Shown: positions 24,825-33,462 of the stretch, piece after piece
Position numbering within the stretch: position 1 is the stretch's first letter
Layout of the letters: each line of letters begins with the position of its first letter
Origin: an uncultured Eubacteriales bacterium
GTDB taxonomy: Bacteria; Bacillota; Clostridia; Lachnospirales; Lachnospiraceae
NCBI GenBank assembly: GCA_900539455.1
Contig: UQCD01000007.1
Location: forward strand, 1-64,000
Reading direction: 5' to 3'
DNA length: 64,000 nt
Notes under the pieces: model-generated
Seen by the model: the letters and a program-made list of their open reading frames with translations, nothing else
Told to the model about the DNA's origin: nothing
Database searches by the model: none
Position numbers and translations under genes: made by a program

Positions 24825-25448
24825 ATGAGTATTGTTATTGGAATAACAGGTGGAGTGGGCTGTGGCAAATCAACAGTTTTAGATATTCTAAAGGAAAAGC
24901 ATCAGGCTTCCGTTATTGAGGCTGACAAGGTGGGTCATATTGTAATGGAATATAAAAACAAAGCCTTTGAAGAAATAAAGGCTTTGTTTGGAGAGAACAT
25001 TATAGATAATGGCGGCATCGTTCCAGCTGTTAACAGAAAAGCACTGGCAGAAATTGTATTTAAGGATGAAGAAAAACTCAAAGAATTAAATGGGATAATT
25101 CACCCGGCAGTTAAAAATTATATTAGAAGCTTTGTTGAAGAAGAAAAGGGTAAAGGAACAAAATATATTGTAGTTGAAGCTGCTTTATTAATAGAGGCAG
25201 GCTATAGAGATATTTGTGACTGCTATTGCTATGTTTATGCTAATGAAAACATTAGAAAAAAGCGACTTATGAGTAGTCGTGGATATACGGAAGAAAAAAC
25301 AGATTCTATTATGAAAAATCAACTGTCGGAGGCTGTTTTTAAAAGTAAATGTGAATACACTATAGACAATAATGGTGACTATGACAGCCTTTGCATGGAA
25401 ATAGAAAAGACCTTACAAAATATAGAAGAGGGTATGAAAAAATATTAG
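24825..25448 (+). CDS. coaE: Dephospho-CoA kinase
   Basis: CoaE phosphorylates the 3' hydroxyl of dephospho-CoA ribose to give CoA, the last step of the pathway. The 207-residue protein has the P-loop GITGGVGCGKST (residues 6-17), the EADKVGH segment with a conserved Asp (about 34-40), and the VEAALLIEAG segment (about 118-127). AGGAGG lies before the ATG. It follows polA closely, so both are likely one transcript. Confidence 0.96.
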   Translation: MSIVIGITGGVGCGKSTVLDILKEKHQASVIEADKVGHIVMEYKNKAFEEIKALFGENIIDNGGIVPAVNRKALAEIVFKDEEKLKELNGIIHPAVKNYIRSFVEEEKGKGTKYIVVEAALLIEAGYRDICDCYCYVYANENIRKKRLMSSRGYTEEKTDSIMKNQLSEAVFKSKCEYTIDNNGDYDSLCMEIEKTLQNIEEGMKKY

Positions 25449-25498
25449 GATAATATAGAAAACGATACTAAAATATAATTTATATTTCATACATTTAA

Positions 25499-25527
25499 TT
25501 GAAAAATGTCAAAATATATTATAGAAT
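25499..25527 (+). promoter_or_regulatory. Promoter of FtsA-like gene
   Basis: TTGAAA (25499-25504), 17 bases, then TAGAAT (25522-25527). Predicted start near 25534, about 40 bases before the chosen ATG at 25574. Confidence 0.5.
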
Positions 25528-25573
25528 TGTACATATGTTAAAATTAGCTTGTGATTTAACCAAGGAGATAACT

Positions 25574-27637
25574 ATGACAGAAAATATAAATTATCCAGAG
25601 CATATGGTTTTTGGCTTAGATATAGGTACAAGAAGTCTGGTAGGCTCTGTTGGATATATGGAAAAAAATAAATTTAATGTTGTTGCCCATTATGTGAAGG
25701 AGCATGACACAAGAGCTATGTTAGACGGGCAAATCCACGATATTATGAAGGTGGGTGAGTCCATTAAGACTGTTAAAAAAGAACTGGAGGCTCAAATAGG
25801 CAGACCTTTAACAGAAGTGTGCATAGCTGCTGCTGGCCGTGTGCTTAAAACAAATACGGTTGATGTAGAGGTTTTAAGAGCTGAAGATACAGCTATAGAC
25901 AGTGAGGAAATATATTCTCTGGATTTACTGGGAATTGAAAAGGCTTACGCAAATATTAGAAATGAATATCCGGATATTGAATTTTACTGTGTAGGGTATA
26001 CAGTTGTAAAATACTATATGAATGGTTATGTAATTAATAATTTAGAGGGTCACAAGGCAAAAAAAATTGGTGCAACTGTATTGGCAACCTTCCTTCCGAA
26101 TGAGGTTGTTGAAGGACTATATTCGGCTGTCAATTTAGCAGATTTAAAGGTGGCTAATCTTACCTTAGAGCCTATTGCAGCTATTAATGTTGCAATTCCA
26201 GAGCAGTTCAGATTATTAAATATTGCTTTAGTAGATGTAGGAGCAGGTACAAGTGATATTTCAATAACTAAGGACGGGAGCATTATTGCCTATGGCATGA
26301 TACCTCATGCTGGTGATGAAATTACAGAAAGCATATTAAAGCAATGCTTGGTAGACTTTAAAACAGCAGAAAAAATAAAGCTTAGCTCAGTAAAAAACAA
26401 AGGTGTATCCTTTAAGGATATTATGGGAATTTCACATAAGCTTATGCCAAATGACATTAGACAGATGTATACTGATACAGTAGATAATATGACTAAGGAA
26501 ATAGCTGATAAAATTATTGAGCTAAATGGTGGAAAAACAGTATCCGCTGTGTTTGTAGTTGGTGGTGGTGGAAAGGCTTATGGCTTTACCAGCTCACTTG
26601 CAAAACACCTTTCTCTTCCTGATGAAAGAGTTGCTCTTAGAGGCGAGGAGGTTTTGGGTGATGTAAACTTTTTAATGAATGGAGTAAAGAAAGACCCGTT
26701 ATTGGTTACACCTATTGGCATTTGTATAAATTTCTACAACCAGAAAAATAATTTTATTATGGTTACAATTAATGACCAACGGATAAAATTATATGATAAT
26801 GACCGATTAACAGTAGTTGATGCAGCAATGCAGATTGGCTATCCAAATGAAATGCTATTCCCGAGAAGAGGAAAAGAGCTTACATATATTTTAAATGGTA
26901 TTGTTAAAATGCAGCGGGGTCAGTTGGGAGAAGCGGCTGTAATTACAATTAATAAAAAGGAAGCAAATATTAATTCCAAGATTATTAAGAATGATATAAT
27001 CGAAATTAAGGAGTCTACTGTAGGCGAGCCGGCAAGTCTGAAAATTGTACAGCTGCCAGAGTATAAAAGTCAGGTGGTGTTCAATGTAAATGATGTAGCA
27101 ATAACCTGTCCGAAATTTGCCAGTGCAAATGGAGAACTGGTTACAGCCTCTTATGAGATTAAGGATAATGATAAAATTGAAATATTAGAATATTATAGCG
27201 TTTCACAGATAATGAAATTTATGGACATTGATACAAATAACAAAGAGGTGTATGTAAATGGACATAAATCCTTATTGGACGAGCCGGTATATTCAGGCTT
27301 TGTGCTAAATATTGTAGAAAAGTCTGAGACTGTAGAAAGCGAAGAAATAACTGGCGAAGCTAAAAGTACCGAAGACAGCCAGCCAGAAAATACAGAGTCT
27401 ACTGATGTAGGCGAGGCTCGGGAAGAAGCTTTAAATGTTTCCGTTGTTGTAAATAATACACCGGTAGTTTTAAGTGGTAAGAGCAGCTATATATTTGTTG
27501 ATATTTTGGACTTTTATCCTTTTGATACAAGTGTGGCAAAGGGAACAAATCTTGTTATGCGTATAAATGGTATAGACAGCTCCTTTACAGATAAGGTGGC
27601 TGACAATGATATAATAGATTTATATTGGGAAAATTAA
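25574..27637 (+). CDS. Enlarged FtsA-like actin-fold ATPase
   Basis: The ~687-residue protein has an FtsA/PilM-type actin-fold domain in the first ~370 residues: phosphate 1 GLDIGTRSLVGSVG (about 14-27), phosphate 2 DVGAGTSDISI (about 222-232) and the adenosine motif VVGGGGKAYGF (about 329-339). It then extends well beyond canonical FtsA (about 420 residues), with beta-rich segments, an acidic linker (about 588-617) and a final beta-rich domain ending IIDLYWEN. No amphipathic C-terminal membrane helix typical of FtsA is obvious. The ATG at 25574 is chosen because AAGGAG precedes it; the frame is open back to a TTG at 25499. A role in division or envelope machinery is inferred from the actin-fold family. 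Confidence 0.78.
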   Translation: MTENINYPEHMVFGLDIGTRSLVGSVGYMEKNKFNVVAHYVKEHDTRAMLDGQIHDIMKVGESIKTVKKELEAQIGRPLTEVCIAAAGRVLKTNTVDVEVLRAEDTAIDSEEIYSLDLLGIEKAYANIRNEYPDIEFYCVGYTVVKYYMNGYVINNLEGHKAKKIGATVLATFLPNEVVEGLYSAVNLADLKVANLTLEPIAAINVAIPEQFRLLNIALVDVGAGTSDISITKDGSIIAYGMIPHAGDEITESILKQCLVDFKTAEKIKLSSVKNKGVSFKDIMGISHKLMPNDIRQMYTDTVDNMTKEIADKIIELNGGKTVSAVFVVGGGGKAYGFTSSLAKHLSLPDERVALRGEEVLGDVNFLMNGVKKDPLLVTPIGICINFYNQKNNFIMVTINDQRIKLYDNDRLTVVDAAMQIGYPNEMLFPRRGKELTYILNGIVKMQRGQLGEAAVITINKKEANINSKIIKNDIIEIKESTVGEPASLKIVQLPEYKSQVVFNVNDVAITCPKFASANGELVTASYEIKDNDKIEILEYYSVSQIMKFMDIDTNNKEVYVNGHKSLLDEPVYSGFVLNIVEKSETVESEEITGEAKSTEDSQPENTESTDVGEAREEALNVSVVVNNTPVVLSGKSSYIFVDILDFYPFDTSVAKGTNLVMRINGIDSSFTDKVADNDIIDLYWEN

Positions 27638-27666
27638 TGGGTATTTTTTTTAATGCCAAATCATAG

Positions 27667-27694
27667 AATAAGTGTGAAGCAATTCACACTTATT
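27667..27694 (+). promoter_or_regulatory. 12-bp hairpin with GCAA tetraloop just upstream of M23 gene
   Basis: Bases 27667-27678 pair perfectly with 27683-27694 around a GCAA loop. Only TTGGGTTT separates the stem from the M23 ATG at 27702. The following U-tract is weak. It may be the terminator of the FtsA-like gene or a translational control element. Confidence 0.55.
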
Positions 27695-27701
27695 TGGGTT
27701 T

Positions 27702-28346
27702 ATGGGTAATAAATTAAAATATATAGTTATTTTGCTCTATTTTGCAATTATATCGGTGCTTTTAATAAAATTTAATTATGGCATTAACGAAAGGGAAAAC
27801 AGCAGACAGGAAGAAAATTATGTAAACAAAAATTATGTGAACGACAAAATGTTTGCAGATTTTGAGTATTTTCCTGTTGCCTTAGTAAATTCCTTAGATA
27901 CATACTTTTTCTTTGAAAATTCCTATGGGGACAAAAGGGAGTATGGTGGTGACAGAGTTCATGAGGGAATTGATATTATAAGCTCAAGTAATATACGAGG
28001 GGAACTGCCTGTTGTAAGTGTATGTGACGGTGTAGTAGAAAATATTGGCTGGCTGGAGCTTGGAGGCTACAGAGTAGGTATTCGCTCTGAAAAGGGAGTA
28101 TATTATTACTATGCACATTTGTACAGGTATGACGAGGGTATCAGAGAGGGAGAAAAGATATATGCTGGACAGATATTAGGCTATATGGGTGATACAGGCT
28201 ACAGCAAGGTGGAGGGGACTACAGGAAATTTTATTGTTCATCTTCACTTTGGAATATATATTAATACTGACGGAATAGAAAGAACAATAAATCCTTACGA
28301 AATTCTAAAAAAGTATGAAAAAAATATTTTAGTGTATGATTTTTAG
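27702..28346 (+). CDS. M23 family metallopeptidase
   Basis: The 214-residue protein has an N-terminal membrane helix (about 6-24) and a LytM/M23 peptidase domain. The zinc ligands are His87 and Asp91 in VHEGID and His182 in HLHFG (His180-L-His182), with His139 of YAHL as a catalytic partner. Such enzymes cleave peptidoglycan cross-bridges or stems, and this one would act outside the membrane. No ribosome-binding site is visible before the ATG, only the hairpin described above, so translation may be weak or regulated. It lies between the FtsA-like and alarmone synthetase genes. Confidence 0.9.
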   Translation: MGNKLKYIVILLYFAIISVLLIKFNYGINERENSRQEENYVNKNYVNDKMFADFEYFPVALVNSLDTYFFFENSYGDKREYGGDRVHEGIDIISSSNIRGELPVVSVCDGVVENIGWLELGGYRVGIRSEKGVYYYYAHLYRYDEGIREGEKIYAGQILGYMGDTGYSKVEGTTGNFIVHLHFGIYINTDGIERTINPYEILKKYEKNILVYDF

Positions 28347-28423
28347 TGATTATATGATATACTTCTAACAGTGTGTTTGTATATTTGGAACGAAGTATGC
28401 GAGGTTAAAGGAAGGGTCTTAAA

Positions 28424-29239
28424 ATGGATATTAAACTTTGGCGAGAGATTTTACAACCATATGAAATGGCTGTAGATGAACTGACTATGAAATTTAATAA
28501 TATGATAAAGGAATATCATTTGCTTGAAGAGTATTCTCCTATAGAAATGGTTACTGGTCGTGTCAAGAGAATTTCAAGTATACTGGAGAAATGTCAGAAG
28601 AAGGGTGTTTCTCTTGATGATGTATGCGAAAAAATTGAGGATATTGCAGGACTTAGAATTATTTGTCAATTTGTAGAGGATATAGGAAAGGTAGTAGCAC
28701 TTATCCATTCCCGTACAGATTTTACTGTACTTACAGAAAAAGACTACATAAAGAATATGAAGGCAAGTGGTTATCGTAGTTATCATATGATCGTACTGTA
28801 TACTGTCCAAACACTTAATGGACCAAAGGATGTAAAGGTAGAAATACAGATTAGAACTCTGGCGATGAACTTTTGGGCAACTATTGAACATTCATTACAA
28901 TATAAGTACAAGCAGAATATGCCTCCTCACATAAGAGAGCGACTAACAGCAGCATCAACTGCTATTATTAACTTAGACGCAGAAATGAGTCAGATTAGGG
29001 ATGAAATACTTGATTCACAAAACAGCTTTAGGGTGAAGGCAAACATCATAACTGAAATTTTAAATTTGATGCAAAATCTTTATAAAAGTGCTAATAAGCG
29101 TGAAATTCTTAAAATACAGGAGGAATTTTATCGTATATACAGTATGGACGATATTGCATCCTTAAATAAATTTCTAAAAGAATTAGATATTATTGCGGAG
29201 GGATACAGAGCTCAAGGAATTGAGGACTCTTTTTATTAA
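28424..29239 (+). CDS. Small alarmone synthetase (RelQ/YjbM-like (p)ppGpp synthetase)
   Basis: The 271-residue protein has only the RelA/SpoT synthetase domain, without the HD hydrolase or regulatory domains. Matching segments are EDIAGLRIICQF (about 72-83), the GYRSYHMI loop (about 118-125) and EIQIRTLAMNFWATIEH (about 143-159). It would transfer pyrophosphate from ATP to GDP or GTP. The C-terminal helical part (about 200-271) is consistent with oligomeric RelQ. AAAGGAAGG lies upstream of the ATG. The next gene starts one base after its stop. Confidence 0.92.
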   Translation: MDIKLWREILQPYEMAVDELTMKFNNMIKEYHLLEEYSPIEMVTGRVKRISSILEKCQKKGVSLDDVCEKIEDIAGLRIICQFVEDIGKVVALIHSRTDFTVLTEKDYIKNMKASGYRSYHMIVLYTVQTLNGPKDVKVEIQIRTLAMNFWATIEHSLQYKYKQNMPPHIRERLTAASTAIINLDAEMSQIRDEILDSQNSFRVKANIITEILNLMQNLYKSANKREILKIQEEFYRIYSMDDIASLNKFLKELDIIAEGYRAQGIEDSFY

Positions 29240-29240
29240 A

Positions 29241-29951
29241 ATGCCTATATTAAGATTAGATAAATTTTTAACAGCCGTTGGTGCTGGCAGCAGAAGCGAA
29301 GTAAAAAATTATATAAAAGCTGGCAAGGTTTCAGTAGACGGAAATATAGTAAAAAAAGCAGATACAAAGGTTGATACAGCTTTAAATGAAGTGTCACTTA
29401 ACGGAAAAGCCTTAAAATATGTAGAATATGTATATTATATGCTTAACAAGCCACAGGGTGTTGTATCAGCTACTACTGACAATTTAAGTGTAACAGTAAT
29501 CGACCTTATAAAGCATAATAAGCATTTGGATTTGTTTCCGGTAGGACGCTTAGACAAGGATACAGAGGGCTTATTACTTATTACCAATGACGGAGAGCTG
29601 GCTCACAATCTTTTAAGTCCTAAAAAGCATATTAATAAAAAATATTATGTTGAATTAGACGGAGTAGTAACAAAGGAAAAAGCAGAGCTTTTATCAGAAG
29701 GCATAAATTTAGAGGATGAATTTACAACGCTGCCTGCAACTGTAGAATTTACTGGTGATGACCGAAAGGTATTTATTACAATTCAGGAGGGTAAATTTCA
29801 TCAGGTAAAAAGAATGTTTAAGGCTGTAGGCTTGAATGTTACATATTTAAAGCGAATTTCTATGGGCTCGTTAGAACTGGATAAGGAACTTCCTATTGGA
29901 AAATACCGCGAGCTTACAATAGATGAATTAAAAAATTTAAAAGGTAAATAA
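29241..29951 (+). CDS. RsuA/RluB-family pseudouridine synthase
   Basis: The product (about 236 residues from the ATG at 29241) has an N-terminal S4 RNA-binding domain (LRLDKFLTAVGAGSRSEVKNY) and the pseudouridine synthase domain with catalytic motif GRLDKDTEGLLLIT. The C-terminal KFHQVKRMFKAVG segment is typical of RsuA/RluB enzymes. The specific rRNA site is not predictable. An in-frame TTG at 29193 would extend it into the upstream gene and is rejected as the start. The 29241 ATG has only a distant GAGGA, so coupling with the alarmone synthetase gene is likely. Confidence 0.93.
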   Translation: MPILRLDKFLTAVGAGSRSEVKNYIKAGKVSVDGNIVKKADTKVDTALNEVSLNGKALKYVEYVYYMLNKPQGVVSATTDNLSVTVIDLIKHNKHLDLFPVGRLDKDTEGLLLITNDGELAHNLLSPKKHINKKYYVELDGVVTKEKAELLSEGINLEDEFTTLPATVEFTGDDRKVFITIQEGKFHQVKRMFKAVGLNVTYLKRISMGSLELDKELPIGKYRELTIDELKNLKGK

Positions 29952-29953
29952 AA

Positions 29954-30616
29954 ATGATATTAGACAATTTTGATGCAATAATTTTCGATTTAGACGGAAC
30001 GCTTGTTGACTCTATGTGGCTATGGAAGGATATAGATATTGAATATCTTTCCAGATTTGGAATTGCTTATAATGAAAAGCTCCAATCAGAAATAGAGGGT
30101 AAAAGCTTTACGGAAACTGCCATATATTTTAAAGAAAATTTTGGTATTACAGACACTATAGAAAAAATAAAAAATGACTGGAATGAAATGGCATACTTAA
30201 AATACAAGGAGCAGGTGTCATTAAAGACAGGTGCTTTGGAATTTTTAAAGCTATTAAAGGAAAAGGAAAAAAAGCTAGGTATTGCTACCTCTAATTCTAC
30301 GCAGCTGACTGAGGTTTGTTTAAACAGTCTGAATATAAACTCTTTATTTGATGTTGTAATAACAGGAAGTGATATAAAGACTGGAAAGCCAGCACCGGAT
30401 ATATATTTAGAAAATGCAAAAAGACTTAAGGTTTTACCTGAAAGATGCCTTGTGTTTGAGGATATTCCTGTAGGAATTATGGCTGGAAAAAATGCAGGTA
30501 TGAAAACCTGTGCTGTAGCCGATGAATATTCCAAGGATTTAATAGATGAAAAATTAGAATTGTCAGACTATAGTATTATAGATTATAAGGATTTTATAAA
30601 TAAATACATAAATTAG
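29954..30616 (+). CDS. HAD family hydrolase (beta-phosphoglucomutase-like)
   Basis: The 220-residue protein starts the HAD fold with IIFDLDGTLVDS (about 8-19), where the first Asp is the nucleophile. A helical cap follows, then the Thr/Ser motif IATSNST (about 99-105), a Lys in SDIKTGKPAPDIY (about 137-149) and the acidic motif VFEDIPVGIMAGKNAGM (about 162-178). This is the subfamily I pattern of phosphoglycolate phosphatase and beta-phosphoglucomutase. The substrate is unknown. AAAGGT before the ATG lies inside the end of the upstream gene. Confidence 0.92.
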   Translation: MILDNFDAIIFDLDGTLVDSMWLWKDIDIEYLSRFGIAYNEKLQSEIEGKSFTETAIYFKENFGITDTIEKIKNDWNEMAYLKYKEQVSLKTGALEFLKLLKEKEKKLGIATSNSTQLTEVCLNSLNINSLFDVVITGSDIKTGKPAPDIYLENAKRLKVLPERCLVFEDIPVGIMAGKNAGMKTCAVADEYSKDLIDEKLELSDYSIIDYKDFINKYIN

Positions 30617-30630
30617 AAAAGGTATCAATT

Positions 30631-32538
30631 ATGACTTACGATGGATATTTGCCAATATCAAGGGAAGATTTAAAGGAACGAAATATAGAACAACTAGATT
30701 TTGTGTTTGTAATAGGAGATGCCTATGTAGACCATCCGTCATTTGGACACGCTATTATCAGTCGTGTTCTTGAAAGTAACGGTTATACAGTAGGTATTAT
30801 TTCACAGCCGGATTGGAAGGATAAAAACAGCATTACCACACTAGGTGAGCCAAAGCTGGGCTTTTTAGTTATGAGTGGCAATATGGACTCTATGGTAAAT
30901 CATTATTCCGTTTCAAAGAAAAGGCGTAGTACAGATTCTTTCACACCAGGTGGCGTAATGGGAAAGCGGCCTGATTATGCTGCTACAGTTTATTGTAATC
31001 TTATAAGACAGACCTATAAGCATACACCTATTATTGTCGGTGGTATTGAAGCCTCCCTTAGACGATTGGCACATTATGATTATTGGTCAAATAAGGTAAA
31101 ACGCTCTATTTTATTAGACTCAGGAGCAGATTTAGTAGTATATGGTATGGGTGAAAGAGCTATCGTAGAGGTTGCAGACGCTTTAAAATCAGGCATTGCA
31201 GTTAAAGACATCAGTTTTATAGACGGCTGTGTTTATAAAACTAAAAATCTGGAAAATGTTTTTGATTATGAACTACTTCCATCTTATGATGAAATTCTTG
31301 AAAGTAAAGAAACCTTTGCAAGGAGCTTCTATACGCAATATCTGAATACGGACTCTTTTACTGCTAAAAGATTAGTAGAGCCATATGCTAATGGGGTATA
31401 TGTAGTGCAAAATATTCCTCAAAAGCCACTTACACAATCTGAAATGGATAGAATTTATTCATTTCCATACATGAGAAGCTATCATCCTTCCTACGAAAAA
31501 TTAGGTGGTGTTCCGGCTATTGCAGAGGTAAAATTTTCTCTTGTGAGTAATAGAGGCTGCTTTGGAGGCTGCAGCTTTTGTGCGTTGACCTTCCATCAGG
31601 GGAGAATTATCCAGACAAGAAGTCACGAGTCGATAATTGAAGAAGCAAAAAAGATTATATGGGACAAGGATTTTAAAGGATATATACATGATGTAGGTGG
31701 TCCTACAGCTAATTTCAGACATACAGCCTGTGATAAACAGTTAAAGGCTGGTGTGTGCAAAAACAAGCAATGTCTTTTCCCTACAGGCTGTAAAAATCTT
31801 AAGGTAGACCATAAGGATTATCTTAAACTGCTTAGAAAATTAAGAGAGCTTCCAAATGTTAAAAAGGTATTTATAAGAAGTGGTATTCGCTTTGACTATT
31901 TAATTTATGATGAGGACGATACCTTTTTTAGAGAAATGGTAGAGCATCACATAAGTGGTCAGTTAAAGGTTGCCCCAGAACATGTATCTGATAATGTACT
32001 TAAAAAAATGGGAAAACCAGAAAACTCAGTATATGAAAGATTTATTAAAAAATACAAGAAAATTAATGCTGAGCTAGGCTTAAAGCAGTTTGTAGTTCCA
32101 TATTTAATGTCCTCACACCCAGGCTCTACAATGAAGGACGCAGTTATATTAGCTGAATACCTAAGGGATTTAGGCTATATGCCGGAACAGGTACAGGATT
32201 TTTATCCAACACCTTCTACAATTTCAACCTGTATGTATTATACAGGACTTGACCCTAGAACTATGGAAAAGGTATATGTACCAACAAATCCACATGAAAA
32301 GGCAATGCAAAGAGCACTTATTCAATATAGAAATCCTAAAAACTATGATTTAGTTTATGAAGCATTAAAGGTGGCCGGCAGAGAGGATTTAATCGGCTTT
32401 GGTGATAAGTGTCTGATTAAGCCTAGAAAAATTGGAAAGAATGTTTATGAAAATCAGGGACAGAAAAACAATAACAATAATTCAAAGCCGCAAAAGAAGA
32501 AAACAATCAGAAATGTTCATAAAAAGAAAAGGAGTTAA
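30631..32538 (+). CDS. YgiQ family radical SAM protein
   Basis: The 635-residue protein matches YgiQ: an N-terminal domain with FVIGDAYVDHPSFGHAII (about 26-43), the radical SAM cluster motif CFGGCSFCAL (Cys-x3-Cys-x2-Cys, about 310-319), a Cys-rich segment CKNKQCLFPTGCKNL (about 376-390), and YPTPSTISTCMYYTG near the C-terminus. The last ~40 residues are basic (Lys/Asn-rich), suggesting RNA binding. The reaction is not known for the family. AAAGGT precedes the ATG, and the SDR gene follows 3 bases after the stop. Confidence 0.93.
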   Translation: MTYDGYLPISREDLKERNIEQLDFVFVIGDAYVDHPSFGHAIISRVLESNGYTVGIISQPDWKDKNSITTLGEPKLGFLVMSGNMDSMVNHYSVSKKRRSTDSFTPGGVMGKRPDYAATVYCNLIRQTYKHTPIIVGGIEASLRRLAHYDYWSNKVKRSILLDSGADLVVYGMGERAIVEVADALKSGIAVKDISFIDGCVYKTKNLENVFDYELLPSYDEILESKETFARSFYTQYLNTDSFTAKRLVEPYANGVYVVQNIPQKPLTQSEMDRIYSFPYMRSYHPSYEKLGGVPAIAEVKFSLVSNRGCFGGCSFCALTFHQGRIIQTRSHESIIEEAKKIIWDKDFKGYIHDVGGPTANFRHTACDKQLKAGVCKNKQCLFPTGCKNLKVDHKDYLKLLRKLRELPNVKKVFIRSGIRFDYLIYDEDDTFFREMVEHHISGQLKVAPEHVSDNVLKKMGKPENSVYERFIKKYKKINAELGLKQFVVPYLMSSHPGSTMKDAVILAEYLRDLGYMPEQVQDFYPTPSTISTCMYYTGLDPRTMEKVYVPTNPHEKAMQRALIQYRNPKNYDLVYEALKVAGREDLIGFGDKCLIKPRKIGKNVYENQGQKNNNNNSKPQKKKTIRNVHKKKRS

Positions 32539-32541
32539 TCT

Positions 32542-33297
32542 ATGAAAAAAATAGCATTAATTACAGGAGCTTCATCAGGGTTTGGCTCAATTATGGCAAC
32601 AAAATTATCAAATGAATTCAAGTGTATTGATGAAATATATCTTATTGCAAGAAGAAAAGAAAGACTTGAAGAGCTGTCAAAGACCATTAGCAAGCCTTGT
32701 AAAATAATTCAAATGGATCTTACACAGACAGAAAATATAAATAAGCTCCACGATATAGTCAGAGAAGATAATGTTAGCATTAAAATACTTGCTAACTGTG
32801 CAGGCTTTGGAATTTACGGCGAATTTGAAGGCATGGACGAGAAAAAGTGTGCCGGAATGATTGACTTAAACTGCAAAGCACTTACTCTTATTACAAGGAA
32901 AATGCTGCCATATATGAGCTACAATAGCAGAATTATTAATATTGCCTCAGCAGCAGCTTTTGTTCCTCAAAAAAACTTTGCAGTATATGCTGCCAGCAAG
33001 TCTTATGTGCTTAGTTTTACAAGAGCATTAAATGAAGAATTAAAGGGAACAACAGTATCAGCGACAGCAGTATGCCCAGGACCAGCAAATACAGAGTTTT
33101 TTGATATCGCCTTAGAATCGTCAGAAACTATTCCTTTTTACAAGAAAATGTTTATGGCAGATGCCGAAAAGGTAGTAGACAAAGCTATATATGATGCAAT
33201 TATAAAAAAAGAGGTTTCTGTGTATAGCTTACCTATGAAAATGCTTAGAGTAATTTCAAAGGTTGTTCCTACAGATATTATTTTTAAATTTATGTAG
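32542..33297 (+). CDS. SDR family NAD(P)-dependent oxidoreductase
   Basis: The 251-residue protein is a classical short-chain dehydrogenase with the cofactor loop TGASSGFG (about 7-14), the NCAGFG motif (about 91-96) and the catalytic YAASK segment (about 154-158), with an upstream Ser in NIASAAAF. The substrate is unknown. AAGGAG lies before the ATG and within the end of the YgiQ gene, so the two are likely translationally coupled. A 165-base gap with 39-bp repeats follows. Confidence 0.92.
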   Translation: MKKIALITGASSGFGSIMATKLSNEFKCIDEIYLIARRKERLEELSKTISKPCKIIQMDLTQTENINKLHDIVREDNVSIKILANCAGFGIYGEFEGMDEKKCAGMIDLNCKALTLITRKMLPYMSYNSRIINIASAAAFVPQKNFAVYAASKSYVLSFTRALNEELKGTTVSATAVCPGPANTEFFDIALESSETIPFYKKMFMADAEKVVDKAIYDAIIKKEVSVYSLPMKMLRVISKVVPTDIIFKFM

Positions 33298-33327
33298 TAA
33301 TATTACAAGGTTAATGTGAAAATAAAG

Positions 33328-33444
33328 AGTAGTTAATGTTACTGTAAGATTAAAGTATAAATAAAAAGTAACTAATATTAATATAAGGTTAAACTAAAAA
33401 TACATAGTAATTAATATTAATATATGATAAAATTAGAAAAAACT
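33328..33444 (+). repeat. Three 39-bp degenerate tandem repeats in leader region
   Basis: Copies begin at 33328, 33367 and 33406 with an exact 39-base period. All share AGTA..TAAT followed by an AT-rich core (ATTAATATAAGGTTAAA-like). Copies 2 and 3 agree best. A shortened, more diverged copy may precede them at about 33296. The array fills the gap between the SDR stop and the next start. Confidence 0.7.
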
Positions 33445-33462
33445 AAAGGTGGAAACATTATT

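Noticed and set aside
33328..33444. 39-bp repeats as a CRISPR array
   Set aside because: Repeat units are contiguous and diverged, without spacers, and no cas genes are present.
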